Part shown: in pieces, positions 38,976-51,933 of the stretch
How positions within the stretch are numbered: position 1 is the first letter of the stretch
How the letters are laid out: each line of letters opens with the position of its first letter
From: Schistosoma haematobium
Lineage: Eukaryota; Platyhelminthes; Trematoda; Strigeidida; Schistosomatidae
Length of the DNA stretch: 64,000 bases
Direction: 5' to 3'
Assembly (NCBI RefSeq): GCF_000699445.3
Contig: NC_067195.1
Span: 18,113,287-18,177,286 of the forward strand
Made by a program: the position numbers and the translations under genes
The notes under the pieces: model-generated
Seen by the model: only the letters and a program-made list of their open reading frames with translations
What the model was told of the DNA's origin: nothing
The model's database searches: none

Positions 38976-39870
38976 CATTATCTCAATAATAACGGCTTCT
39001 ATTTATAAATTATTCTTACGAATATGACGACAACTATTGTTCTCGCATAATGTCATCTCCGTAACTCTTCGGGGAATTTATTGACAAAAGCTTTATTGGG
39101 GATAACCAATTTAGTGTAAAACTATGTATTTAGTTTTCTTAAAGAATAAATTTTATTCAGCATGATAAATAACAGTAAACTAATAGGTAAGAAATATATT
39201 TCTGCATATATTAAAGATTTCTACAAAAGGCAACTCCAGGTAAGTCAGGGACTATTTTCTCTATGAGATACATAATTTTCATAATGGTCAGTGGATATAA
39301 CTAAACTATTCTTGTCACATACATAAATTTGATTCATGCGATGAGTAAACACAATTTTTAGTAGATTTCTATGCCTATATATGTATGTGTTTGTTTACCT
39401 AGGAAGTTGTGTACATAAGCGTTTTTCTTCCTCACTCCACCCTTGTTCAAGCTTTATCTTTATTGAAATTATCATTTCTCCAAAAAAAAAACTTTTATGA
39501 GATTACTAATTTTCTGCGAGTGAATAAATAAATAATTATTTTTGGTACTCGGTAAGCATATGAAAAGTTAAGAATTTATTTATTTCCCTGTTCTAATGAA
39601 CAACAACTACTGCTGATGTCTTTCCATCATATTTATTGATTTATTTTCTGTTGTCTGTCTGTTTGTCTATCTATCTGGCTGGCTGTCTATAGCTGATTTC
39701 TATTTTTCGTTGAACTTCTTTCGGTATTTGCATATATGATTGGTTAAAACTGGAATTCAGATATTAAAAAAAAATTCGATAAAAGTAATAGTAAGCAACG
39801 TTTTTTGCAAGATTCATGTGATTCATATAATAAGCCATTGAACGACAGGTCATCGGGCTCAGTGAAAATA
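38976..39870. other. gene-free AT-rich stretch
   Basis: Only simple sequence: tetranucleotide GTCT/CTAT-rich patch at about 39650-39690. Confidence 0.35.
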
Positions 39871-39871
39871 C

Positions 39872-40085
39872 TCTTGTGGAGATTGTAGTAATTTCAATAG
39901 TTGAGATCATGAGTCAATTGAAGCTAGACCACCATGGAAAACCTGGGAGCACTGGACGGCCGTTTCGTCCTATTGTGGGACTTCGCAGCAGTGCGTATCC
40001 ACGATCCCGCCTCGCGGGAATCGAACCCAGGACCTATCAGTATCACGCCAAGCGTTTAACCAACTAGACCACTGGGCCGTCATCC
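39872..40085 (-). repeat. full-length tRNA-derived hammerhead SINE
   Basis: The most complete copy of the family, on the minus strand: A-box-like TGGTCTAGTTGG (about 40055-40066), B box GGGTTCGATTCCC (about 40016-40028), hammerhead region (39958-40000) with helix III ACGGCCGT intact but the core changed to CTGCGAA, and a 3' end of 'ctccacaag' in element sense. Pol III transcription from the internal boxes is expected of such elements. Confidence 0.72.
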
Positions 40086-40202
40086 AATGGTGTTAATGTC
40101 TAACTTCAACTAATCCACGAAATTGAGCGACATATCCACCATTGTCATCAGGTTTTCCATGGTGGTCTAGCTTCAATTGACTCATGATCTCAACTATTGA
40201 AA
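39893..40202. repeat. 54-bp inverted repeat around a SINE
   Basis: The arms at about 39893-39946 and 40149-40202 are reverse complements with no mismatch that I can see. They are two copies of the SINE 3' part in opposite orientation, about 200 bases apart. Confidence 0.8.
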
Positions 40203-43200
40203 GAAAATACTCTTATTATGAGACTTTAATACTTGTGGATTCGATCACTCAAATAAGGTTGTACACTACACTGATTATAAAGTCTTAAGCTACTTGTTTA
40301 GTACTCGTCTGGTTATAAATGTTTCATTAGCTGATCTTAGTTATTTTAGAATTCTTTTTTTTTTAAATTATAAGGTGTTGAGATTCAGGAATTCAAAGCT
40401 TCATGTCACGGATTGATTTAGGTTTGACTAAAGTTGGTTTATGGTGTTAAAAGGAGCTTAGCAATTTCAACAACCCTTTATGCTAAAAACTCATCGTTTA
40501 CTCACTAGCGAAGAACTTCATGGTGGGTTTGAGATAAATATTATCAATGAAAATGGATAATGATCCTGCTATGTCTTGAATCTAGTGAAGTTATACATGT
40601 AAACCGTTGAATATCAGCTTAGTAGTCTGAAGATTAAATACCTTGTGCTGAGAATTCTTAAGACACAGGGAAATTCATTCACTGAGAATCTCTTCAATTA
40701 ACTTAAAGTATTTTAAACATTTGATGATAAATTATTAGTATGCTAGACTTGACATTATTCCACGTAAGATACATCGAGATACAGGATAAAATCTTCATTG
40801 TTGACTATTGCAATAATCTATAAAATGACATATCAGTCATGCAGATAGTATTATCCTGGAGAAATAAATATCAACTTAATATCATGGATTTCGATAAGCA
40901 TTAAAATATAAGAGAAAATGTAATTTTGTTCATTCTTTCGAAGAGATTTACAGTAATCTAGCTCATACTAGCAGGAGAATCTATGATACTGCATGATTTA
41001 AAAACAGTTTAAAGGAAACGTATATGTATGCTATGAAACAAGGTTTCCTGAACAAGAAGTGTTGTGGAAAAAGGTAGGAAACTCATAGAACCTATGTTAC
41101 TCAATAATTTAAAAGACTATCCATCCAATGTACGTACATACTATCACAGTTGTTGATATTTCTACCATTTGCGAATAATACAAATATCTAATTTTACTAT
41201 TAAGGAACTATTATTCTGGATTAATTTTAATTCTTTTTTGTTATGTGTGAAACTAATTAGTTGCTAAAAGTGTTTTTAACCTCTATGATATATTGAAACT
41301 ACACAGACCTTATCATTTTCGTCGTAAGCTGCTGAGCCTACTTTTAATTAAATCAGTAGTCAGTCATCATTTACTTAATATCATCTTGAGTTACACTTTA
41401 TTTGCTGAAAATTTTCAATCGGTGTTCTGAAATATATTACATTAAATGTATGTACCTCTAAAATTATCACACAATCGATCTTATCTGTCTCTGAACCTTA
41501 CTTAATTAACGCATCACCCACCCCTTCTGTTTTTGAATCCCAACACCAAATGACTTTCGACCTGTTCCTGCATATATATATATATTAATTGTTTTACATT
41601 ATATCTTGCCTCAATGTAAACTTTCATTACATAACTGGTTGCAAGCAGCTGATGAGAAACCACAAAAATATAATGAATTCATATGATACTACATCCATGT
41701 TTGTTCTGGTTTCATTTAAACTTATGGTATAATTACGATTATATTGTAATTTCTTATTTATGTTCGTTCACAGTCAAAAGTTAATTTACATTATCACACA
41801 AGTCTGTTTAGTGAACTAATCTGTACAATAGAACTTTATTTGTTTGCTGTATTGTTGTTCTGGCTATCATGTAAGCAAGAGAAACTCCGCCCCGGACAAA
41901 TAGGTGTTAATCACTGATATCAGTCATTATTTCTCTGTCATCGGAGTCATCAGTCTAAGAAAGGGCATTGGTCCTATGCAGGTGATCTCGGCGAATTAAT
42001 CACCAGTCGCATTAGATACCTCGATCGCTCCCATAAGAACTGCCTTATCACACGAGAGTAGAGCAGTCTCTGTCAATGGTATTGGATGTCGTCTCAGTGT
42101 ATCGCAAACTGATTGAAATCGGAATGGCATCATTGAACACCGACCCAGTGGCCTTAGTTGTTAATAGTTTACTGCGGGACCGACTGGTTCTGGATTTGAC
42201 TCTTAGTAGGGTCATGTGCAAGTATTGCCGAGAAGTTCTATATTAGGCGGAAACAGCTACCCAATATTCCCTGGTTTTTAATAGCATCCCAACTGAAATC
42301 AATCTGTAACCAATACAACATACAAATTAAACCAATCTCTGCAAAATCCCCTGTTTAGATCGTAATCAGGATTCATTAAATATCTAATGAACACATGTCT
42401 CTGGATGTGGAATTTAAGTGTTGATCGTATTATATCAACACGTGCATAGGGTGTTCATAAAAAACAATAACTATAACGAGCTATAGTTCATGTTGTCCTT
42501 GAAAGAGGTTTAAAGTAGTAGTGTTTTTTCTTCATTTCTCGGTTGTTGTTGGAGGAAATTGGAAGAAATGATTAATGAGGTTAAACACATCTCAACGTAA
42601 ACCCAACAGGCAAGTTGCAGTTATGGATTATATCACATAAAAAGAAATTTTTTTGTCAAACATAGATAAGTATAATAATGACTAAAGGTCATTAGGTACT
42701 GATAGAACTTAAACAACAGATCAATGTGTAATTACCACACCCAAAGTATATGACTACTATTATTTTGATTACAAGATAGAATAGTAAACATTTAGTTCAA
42801 TAATATAAAAAAATTGTGTTCTCCTTTACTATTATACAATATCCCCTCCTCTGAACATAAAATAGATTTTCAATATTACTAGTTTAGTGAAATAATACTT
42901 TTTTGGAAGCTATGAAATAAGATGTCCCTTTCTCATGATTGATGTCACAAAAATTATGCACTTAGGATATGGCTGAAATGATCGGCAGCTGGTTTCTTCT
43001 CTGCCACATTAGGTTGCTGATGATGATCTCTTGTCCGTGGATCTGGAATATCTAATAAAGGTATCTGCCTATAAATAGTTTTCCAAGTTTCAACTTCGGA
43101 CGACAGATTTGTTTTAATATTTATGTCGGAGGAGGAGTTAATCCACTTTTTTAGAGTTAGTTAGATCTGTTTAACTGGATTTTCAAGCATGCAATAATAA

Positions 43201-43600
43201 CTAATTGCAAACCTTTTAAAATATCATCCGGCTGCCTACATAAAAACATAGGTAAATCTTCTGAATCTGTAACTATGTCGTTGAAATCTGCTAATCCACC
43301 TCTTTATAGTTAGCAAGGGAATCAATATAAAACTATTCTCCATATTGAATCAGATTATTTTAAGCAATTTTTCCTCAAATTTATCTTTGTTTATTTCATC
43401 ATGACGTTTATTTCTTCTTTTTCTTACTTTTAAAGATTATATGACATTAGGCAATATCTTTACTTCGTGATCGCTTCACTACTGAACTCTAATACCATTA
43501 AATCATATATATATATTGGGAATTGTTTTGTAATAATCTTTTTACCATCAAATATATTTCGAAATTCCCTATACTTATTAAATAAACAATCATTTGTTTG
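40203..43600. other. gene-free region before the large exon
   Basis: Probably intron or upstream sequence of the plus-strand host gene. It contains a decayed SINE at about 42175-42300 (plus strand, hammerhead region unrecognisable in detail), TA runs at 41572-41586 and 43504-43517, and no supportable exon. Confidence 0.4.
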
Positions 43601-43616
43601 ATTTACAATCGTGGAG

Positions 43617-45409
43617 GTCACAACTGTTCAGCAAATAGAAAACGGGTCAGTTGACCATAAGAAAGTGGTATATAAATTAGGTGATCAACCCCCACCTTTG
43701 GCTACTGAAGAGGTAGAACAAGTAATTGCCAGTCAAGATTGTGACAAAAGTGATATCGTGTTAGTAGAGTCAGGTGAGTTCTTTGAGGAAGATCACGCTG
43801 ATTGCTCTTCGAAAGAACAAGAATTTGAGTTGGATCAAGTTACTTGTGATCAACAATTGAATATAGCTGTTGACGAAGGAGCCTTAGTATTCGACAACGA
43901 CCTTCCATCACCTCCGATTTCAGTTTATGAAGAGTTACATAAAGAGAATACTGGAGAATTACCAGCATTTCCTTTGACACCTTCAGTAATTCCAGAAAAT
44001 TGTATCAAATCTGAATTATTGTCAAATCACCAACCACAAGCGATACCTGAATATCGTACAGATACTAAAATTGGACAAATTGTAGGTGAAACTCTAGATA
44101 AAATAAGTGATAATTACTTAGTTGAACCAATTAATTTTTCTTCAGATTCCATCCCATCTACAAAAAACTTTACAGAGGAAGACGCTGAAAATTCACTACA
44201 AGAGCCTACTGGAGAACAACTGAATAGTCAATCCGTTGACTACTTAGAAAAAAGTATTGATATAGAGGTTCGAGTTGACGAACAGAACGACCTCACTAGT
44301 ACATGCGAACTGAAAGACAAAACAAACATTGAAGAAAAATCAACAGAATTGCTTGACTTTGAAGAAGAATCAATCAGTTTATTGAATCCTGAAAACGAAG
44401 CAACCGAATCATCTTACGTAGAAAAAGAATTTCCTACATTATCTACCAGTGAGAAACAAGTTAATAAATCGTCTGATCTTGACGAAGAAATAACTAATCC
44501 GGTTTGCATCGAGGAAGCAATAAACGATCCTGGTAAATCAGAAAATCCTCAGACTTTTCTACCATACAGAAATAAATCATCTGTTGAAATTTCGAATTCC
44601 TTATCGTCTACTGAATTTTGTCCAGAAGAAGAAGTAGTAGTAGTGGACGAGCACAGTAGAAATAGTAGTTCTACAATTGGCGCTGAACTACTAGACGAAA
44701 CACATCCTAGCGCTTTGTTCGTAAAGTCTGTAACATCGTCAGTACTAACCGACTCACCAAATCACTTGACAGATACTAATTATCGAAACTCATTTGCATC
44801 TAGTGAAGTTGTACCATCGAAACATACTTTATCAATTGATTCTCTAAGTGAATCTGTGAATAATACTACAAATACTAGTAACAATAACGATAATTTAAAA
44901 GAATTAACACTAAACACTTTAAATTGTGATACATCAATGAGTACTACAGTTGGTGTATCTGATATTACGGCTGATCAATCGGAACTCAATCGGGAATCAT
45001 ACATTTCATATCCATCGTATGACATTGACAATACGCCAGCTCAAAGTTCTTTTGGACATTTAAATCATATGAATCATGGTGAATATCAAAACAGATTAAA
45101 TGGTGGAGAAGATGAATATTTACCAGGTGATATTAAAGAAAACATTAGTGGAAATAATAATAGTAATGAAGATATTCCCATGAACGATGATCGATCAGAG
45201 TATACTAATATGAAAACCGAAGAAAGTTATCACGATTCTACGTGTCCATCGCATTCAGAACAAGAATTGGATCAAGACATTTTGAAAAATGAACATGGCA
45301 AAAATGAACTGGTTGCTGAACAAAATATGGAATGTTTAAATATTCAAAATGTTGAAAATCAACAAAAATTATCGTTTAATCAAATCAAAGAAGATTTAGA
45401 GAAAAAGAA
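43617..45409 (+). CDS. large acidic, disordered internal exon of an unrecognised host gene
   Basis: An open frame of about 600 codons, the longest host-like frame in the window. It has no start ATG near its 5' end and an in-frame TGA at 43599-43601, so it is an internal exon; acceptor AG is at 43615-43616 or at 43630-43631. Donor is AAAGAA/GTGAGT (45410). The peptide is rich in Glu, Asp, Ser, Thr and Asn with few hydrophobics (for example EEEVVVVDEHSRNSSS and SNNNDN), suggesting intrinsic disorder, with a Lys-rich, helix-prone end (IKEDLEKKK). No domain is recognised. The last codon is split after two bases, matching the acceptor at 52528. The exon is single-copy here and is unlike the retroelement frames in composition. 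Confidence 0.75.
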
Positions 45410-46744
45410 GTGAGTCATAGTGTCGTCTCGTTTTTAATTGTTCCTAAATGAATTATTCTTTTCCCAAGGTTGTTTCCAAGATCAAGTTAGCGATAGAAGT
45501 AAAGTATATGGATGATTTTGAGTGATCTGCAAGGCAATCGGAAAAGAATATTCGATTATACAATGATTCTTAGTAAAAAAAAATGGCAAAATTATTACAA
45601 TCGATAAGTAGATTTGACATGAATGATGAACCTTCATACGTGAATTATTCCGGTTTTTATCCTGAAATGACGTCTTTTGTAACCATATGAATGGATGAAT
45701 TTTGCTCCAAAACTCAGGAGACGCTGACTAAAATCTGATTGGTTTGTCCATATACTTTACTTCTGTTAAGTTGGTTACTATAAGATTTTTTTCATTGTGT
45801 AGTGGCATATGAAAGATGAACATCTTAGGCTCCTTATTTCACTCATTTCATTGACGTTTAGGCTGCAAAATTTACACATTATTTACAATTTGGTTATTAA
45901 GTTTTTCTTCACATTGAAGTTTCGTCTTTGCAAAGACTTATCAGCACGGAGCTACCGGATTGAGTTGCTTATATGATTTAGAAGTAGAATGACTATATCT
46001 ATTACAGGCGCCTATTTATCACAATACTAAACGAAGTTGATGTCAAATGATAAACTCATTCTGTTGGGATTTACAAGTATAAAGCAAATGTTAAAACATT
46101 AGCACTCAGAAATTGACAATTATAAAGTTGATTTATATTTCATTCATTACATCACATTATCCTTCTCTGTAAGTTGGTATTTTTACTAGAAAATTTTCAG
46201 ACTAGTATCTACAATGCAGCTTCTTAATGGACTGGGACAACCACATATTTTTGTGGTTACTTAAAACTAATGATTTAGCTCAACTTCAACTTCGTTGATT
46301 GATATTTTACACGCAAATATGAATTAATTTTGATCAAACAATGTTTTTGACAATTATTTTCTATATATGTGGTGAAAATTGATTACCCAGAATACATTTA
46401 CTGTCTCAGAATTGGTTATTTTGTTTGAATGAACAGGTGAATGTTACTATGATTTGATTGACTGACATAATTTGAAAGTTATTGTTTTCTGAGTGGTTAA
46501 TTTGGACGTTTTCACCCGGAAAGATATTCTTTTGGGTTGATTAAAGCATCTTTAAAAGTGGGATAAATGAATAAAAAAACCTCACTCATTAATTTTTGAG
46601 CTTCATATGAGCTGTATAAATGATATACATTACGCGAAATTCATAGAAACTATATATTCATTCTTGCTGTACATAACAATTTATAAACATTTAATTTAAA
46701 TCTCAGGTTTAACAAATTCTCTAGCTGTTTCATAGTTGGTGCGT

Positions 46745-46930
46745 TTAGTAATCGCAAAGTTGACGTAGCTGAATTCCAACCATGGAACACTGGACAGTTG
46801 TTTCTTCCTTGTATGTGACTCTCTGACAAGGCTTGAGTCCAGGGTCTTAAAATTTCGTGGCCATTACTTAACCTTTTGTCTCATACTAGGCAGAACAACT
46901 GCCCAGTACTCCCTGATTTTTGATAGTATC
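46745..46930. repeat. decayed hammerhead-SINE pieces in opposite orientations
   Basis: Plus-strand 'tgaattccaaccatggaacactggacagttgtttcttcc' matches the minus-oriented 3' end of the family, and 'catactaggcagaacaactgcccagtactcc' at about 46884-46914 matches its plus-oriented hammerhead end. Both ribozyme cores are destroyed. Confidence 0.45.
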
Positions 46931-47754
46931 TAGCTTAAGTCATACCACGTTGAGAACCACGTTCAAATTAAACGTGTCTCCACAATATTCGTACATCGAA
47001 ACCACAACCATTATCTCATAAGTAAATTACATGAAAATAATTCACTGAACTTATGGTCAGGAGTGATGGTTACTAGAGTCCAGGTATTCTGAGAGTTGAA
47101 CAGTTATCAACTGCAGTTCCATATTACGAATTGTTTGAAAATGGAAATATCTGCCGTTGGATACCAACTTAGTGATCTAGTGGTTCAAGTTTCAATGAGG
47201 GATTTGAGGCTCTCAGGTTTAATTAAAGGTAGAAAACTGAGTACACACTCCTGAGGATTCTAATTCAAGCACAGAATATCCGTTAAGTGTTCTCTGTTTC
47301 CACTGGGACTCGAACTGAAAACGATTTATGACGAATACTAACTAATCTCCAAAAAGCCTCTACATCGAAACTATAGTACTATTTTAGTAATTATTTTCTC
47401 ATCAAATTTTTTATCCCGCTTATTATGACCAACATTTTACAATAGATTTCTTAAAATAAGGATTGTTTCTTTGGCATTTTCCACACTAAAGTACTGAGGG
47501 AAATTTTTACTCGTGTGTATAACGTCTTTTAATGCAATCTTCTAAACTAACTGATCTGCGAATACTCTTCTTTACTCCTTTTTTTCTGAAAGTAAAAATT
47601 AATTCACTTTTGTATTGTTTACTTGAATCTTCCCATTGATGCCTGGAACTGCAACTGATTAGTCTCTTACATGTGCTTCCTGTTCGGAATGCTTCGATAT
47701 CGCATTAAGTCAAAAGCACTATAGACACTCTATTGCACAATTTAGTGACTGTCT

Positions 47755-47935
47755 GGACTCAGTAGCTAAGCGGATATCGCGATGGCGTCTGAAGTGAACG
47801 GCACTGGGTTCGAGTCCCGAAGGGAATATCAACTCGGATGCAGGTACATTTATCTGACGAGTCCCAAATGGGACGAAACGCGCATCCTGGATTCCACTGC
47901 TAGCCACCATCCACCCCTGCTTAAAAAATTAATTA
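47755..47935 (+). repeat. Sm-alpha-like hammerhead SINE
   Basis: A tRNA-like head with A-box-like TAGCTAAGCGGAT (47762-47774) and B box GGGTTCGAGTCCC (47807-47819) is followed by the hammerhead and a 3' part 'gctagccaccatccacccctgctt'. It is the same family as 55075-55260. A preceding stretch (47618-47700) is shared with the surroundings of the other copies. Confidence 0.78.
47845..47895 (+). ncRNA. hammerhead ribozyme, intact core
   Basis: CTGACGA (47854-47860), helix II TCCC/GGGA, GAAAC (47874-47878) and cleavage after ATC (47883-47885). Helix I has five of six pairs including wobbles; helix III ACGCGCAT has one mismatch from the palindromic ACGCGCGT. The conserved core is complete; weak helices may lower activity. 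Confidence 0.7.
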
Positions 47936-48899
47936 TTGGAACGATAACCATTCATCATTTCAAAGGATCAATATCAATAAATGGTGCACTCTGGGATGAA
48001 GGATATATATATATATATGTTTACACATTCTCAGTATACTACATATTCATAGTCATTCTTCTGAACTGAAAAGATAATGATTCTTTGATCATCAGATAAT
48101 TAACAATGTCTTATATTTATATGGAAATCCTATCCTTTGTATAATCTATATTTTTACTGATGAAAACGCTATTACTTACTTACCTGAGTAAGTACTGTCA
48201 AGTTAATGATTTTCCTAACTTCATTAGTTTTATTATTGATCAACTGACTGTTATGGTTTTGTTATGAACCGTCATCAACAATAATATTTAGTAAACACCG
48301 TGGAAAGTAATTAGTAATTTATTTATTCTATGTTGTTGGGATTTAACAGAAAACAACTCTCTGAAAATGTGTAAAATGGCCTTAAGGTTTCATAGTGATT
48401 AGATTAATTTGATTTAGCTGGGTCGGAAAGCAACCATTGGTCAATACTTTTCAAATTAATCAATTTTATGACAATGAGTTTAACTGATTGTAAAAATTAT
48501 ACAGTTCAATTAGTTTGCTTGTAAAATGGATTAATCTGGAAATAGCTTTCTACGGAAATTGAGTAGGTTCGATTCATGTGATGTTTAGTGTACCAATATG
48601 TCTTTTGAATATATACAAACTAGTTGTTCAGCTGATTGATTATGAAAACCATTTACATTCTGGGTTAAGTTTCATTAAGGATAACGAGTAAGAAAAAGCA
48701 TTGAACCTAAATTAGCAATCTTCATCATCTACGGGTTTCACGGTTTACATTTTTAGTTTCAATGAATTATTTAACTTCGTCACAACTTCCCTCTAGAATT
48801 TTGTAATTTTTTTAAAAGTTAGTGTTACTCATCTCATCGGTCAATCATCTGGGATTAGTCTATGATGCAAGCCATAACAAATCCTAATGTTATAGGCAT

Positions 48900-48990
48900 A
48901 GATAGATGGTGGCTAGCAGTGGAATCCAGAACTCGCGTTTTGTCCCATTTGGGACTCGTCAGCCAGATGTACCTTCATTCTAGAGTTGAT
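48900..48990 (-). repeat. Sm-alpha-like element, minus copy, ribozyme core mutated
   Basis: Minus strand reads ACATCTGGCTGACGAGTCCC, GGGAC, then CAAAAC where GAAAC is required, and TTCTGGATTCCACTGCTAGCCACC. The loss of the G of GAAA should kill cleavage. Confidence 0.65.
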
Positions 48991-48999
48991 ATTCACTCA

Positions 49000-49090
49000 G
49001 AGACTCGAAACCGTCGCCGTCCTAAATAGGATGAAACGCGCGTTCTGGATTCCGTTGCTAACCGCCATCCATCTTTGCTCATAATGCTTG
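49000..49090 (+). repeat. Sm-alpha-like element, plus copy, facing the previous one
   Basis: Plus strand reads TCCTAAATAGGATGAAACGCGCGTTCTGGATTCC and a 'ccatccatctttgctc' end. The CTGANGA strand is degraded. Together with 48900-48990 it forms a head-to-head inverted pair. Confidence 0.6.
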
Positions 49091-49984
49091 TGAGTTAAGG
49101 CAATATCGAGGCAAATCGAACAGGAAGCTCATATACCGATAAGAGACTGATCAGTTGCAGTTCTAGACATCAATGGAAAGATTCAAACATCCAATACAAA
49201 ATGAATTAAATCCTAATGTTTTTTCAGGTTTTTTAAGGTTGTTTCCGACTGATAGTTAAAAAGTAATTATTCTCACATCTATTTTTCTGCTTAATTCCGA
49301 ATAACCAAGTTAAAGGAGAGTGAAAACATGTTATTTGTTTAGTTGAATATAAACTGATGATAAAGACATCACCAATCTCATGTGATGACGACGGCTTACT
49401 CTATCTGTAAAACAATTCATCAAGAGAATGATAAGTCAAAGATTTAGATCGATAAATAATAACTCAACAATCGAAAGTACAAGGTCGTTATTTATGTCCA
49501 TATATTACATGGTTAAATGTTCATTCAGAGAATTTAATCATACATATCAACATATGAAGCAACTATTGGATGGGACTCTCGACTGCGCTTTGTATACATG
49601 ACCTTTATTTATTACGGTAATAACATTAATTACTGAATACGATATCCGATACTGATAAACAAGTCTTTTATTTACAAGCTCAACTGACTACTTTAGTGAG
49701 GAACTTTGTACATATAATCCAAAAAAAGCTTAAGCCATATTTTTTCATCAATGTAGTGTCTCATTCCTTAGGAAAAAGGCTGCATGTTGGGCGGTTGAGT
49801 GAACTGATCATTTGTCTGATGCCTGATCGGCCCACTGGGGGATAGTCCAATGTTGTATGTCTTCAAATATGATTAACTCCGTTACACTTACTCAATAGTA
49901 GTTATGTAGAAGGTAGAACCAAAACACTTAAATTGAGATAAGATGGTAGTTGGAAGTAGTCAATAGGAAACCTAGTGCACGCAG

Positions 49985-50110
49985 TGAGGAGTCACATAGA
50001 CTAGTGGCCACATTACAACTTGGTCAATGGCATTCGACCTATGCTAAGAAGGACCTGACACATATGACATTGATCACCGCTCAGTGATCAGTCGATTGTG
50101 AACACTTATA
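49985..50110 (+). repeat. dispersed repeat, also near 56000, 58830 and 1190
   Basis: The order 'ctagtggccacatt-aacttggtcaatggcattcgacc', then 'acatatgacattgatcaccgctcagtgatca' recurs with changes at 55995-56100 and 58830-58935. Unnamed, diverged family. Confidence 0.45.
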
Positions 50111-51772
50111 GTGATTTATCAAATGTTTGCAGATGTTTCCGCTTGGGTGTTTGTCCTCATCCCACGCATAGAGCGGAAGTCATAGGGATTTAAGCCATTT
50201 GTGCTATTTTTCTGTTCCTCACTTGGTCAGAGAAGGCTTAATAGATGGTGTTATTAATTCTTTGTGTTCATTAATCGTTTCACTTGTTTTCTTTACTATC
50301 TACATACTTTAAATGATTATCCAAGCATCTCCCATTACTGAGCTTCATATGACTAGTTTGATGAGTTTATTCTTCCAAGCTTTGGCCTACTTCTCGTGTC
50401 AATATACTTGTTACCGTTATCATACTGTTTGTTATTGTTATCACTACCAATAAACTTATCATTTCAATATCAATTTGTACTTTTACCTGTCAGAACTGGT
50501 TACGTAATACTTTTTTTTGTTATCATTCACACAGATTGATGTAGTTTTAATATTTTTCATATACTCATATAAATATCGCTACATAATTAAAGCCTGATGA
50601 AGATCTAACTGAAAACAATATAGTTTGCTTATATGTGTTGGTCTGTTTCATAGTACAACATGATCTTTATTCACTGTTGTCAGTTAGAGTTGCTGCTTAA
50701 CTCATAACCATACATGCATGACTTTCTGGTAGAACTAAGAGGAATTCAGTTTAGTTTTCCATCGACAGCCTTATGTTTACCATTATTCTTTATTTAAGGC
50801 AGGTTTATGGGAAGTTAATTTCTTTCCATTATAACTGGTAGATAGTAGCTGAAATCATTGAAATATGTACAGCTGTTTCCTCCTGATTTCAATGAAGATC
50901 ACGAGAAATAGCTAGTTGGTGGTAATTAAAAATCTAGATCGAATTAATGAAAGGTCGTTTATTTAATACAAAATTAGAAAGCATATTTCTGAAAATTCCG
51001 GAACGAAAGCGAAACAATCAATCAGTCATTTTTATTTCCCACCAGTTTTTAAATTATTTTTGATATGTGCATTCCTCCATGTGTAAATTACTTCCAACTA
51101 CAATTTAACAGAGGTAAAGAAAATGGAAGTAAATTAGATACTTGTGATATGCTGATAAGAAAGGATAGTTGAAGAAAACAATGGGATGGGGGAATAATTG
51201 GTAATAGTTGTTGAAGTATTAAGACAAAAGTTTAAAACCAAAGTAAAACTGTATCGTTGATTCCTAGCATATTTCTGCATCTGCTTAAAATTGCTAAAAA
51301 GCATTAAGGTCTATCAAATAACCTTTTAGTCCTGTTTTTTAATTTTTTTACGACGGAACAACCTTATAATTCTTGATCATTGGAATTAAGTCTGTAAATT
51401 ACGGGCTTCAGAATAGACACTTAGTTCTTTCTTACAAAACGATTTTAGTTTAAAGTTTCATCTAGTGGAACCTAATCTAATGGTCATGTTACAAGTTTGC
51501 CATAGATTCCAGCGTTCCAAAGTATTTGAACAAAATTAAGATTAAACGTACTGAGTGTTTCCAATTTTAAATATTTGTTTGTTCAAAATCAATTCATGAT
51601 GAAAATAGGAACAGTTCAAATACGAAGTATTAAGATTTCTCTTTGAAACGGAGAGATAGATTCGAGTTTCGATCAATATGAAATGAAGAATAAAGTAGCC
51701 TAAGATGGATAACTAACCATGTGTAGAACAGTGATTTATGATTTATCGATACGTAAAAACGTGTTACAGGAA

Positions 51773-51933
51773 TCAAACATTATATTGTGGTGCTTGCTTA
51801 TTTTTCATGTCTATAACTGTTTGAACTAAATTACTTAAATCCCAACAGTAAAAAGATTGAAAATTGTGAGACGGCAACCGGTCTTTAAAATGATGATTGA
51901 AGACTTCAGCATAATGTGGAGCTCTGAAAACCG
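51773..51933 (-). CDS. possible 3'-terminal exon on the minus strand, unknown
   Basis: An acceptor-like CTTGTTACAG (plus-strand ctgtaacaag at about 51937-51946), or GTTTTCAG a few bases further, opens a frame ending at 51773. The peptide (RAPHYAEVFNHHFKDRLPSH, then FYCWDLSNLVQTVIDMKN) has balanced composition with aromatic residues and looks protein-like, unlike most chance frames here. I do not recognise a family. It would lie inside an intron of the plus-strand gene, so it could also be a fragment of an inserted pseudogene. Confidence 0.28.

Noticed and set aside
39958..40066. Functional tRNA gene
   Set aside because: A and B boxes are present but no cloverleaf with acceptor stem and anticodon arm forms; it is a SINE head.
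47719..48069. Frames on both strands over the SINE
   Set aside because: They are readings through the tRNA-like and ribozyme parts of a non-coding element.
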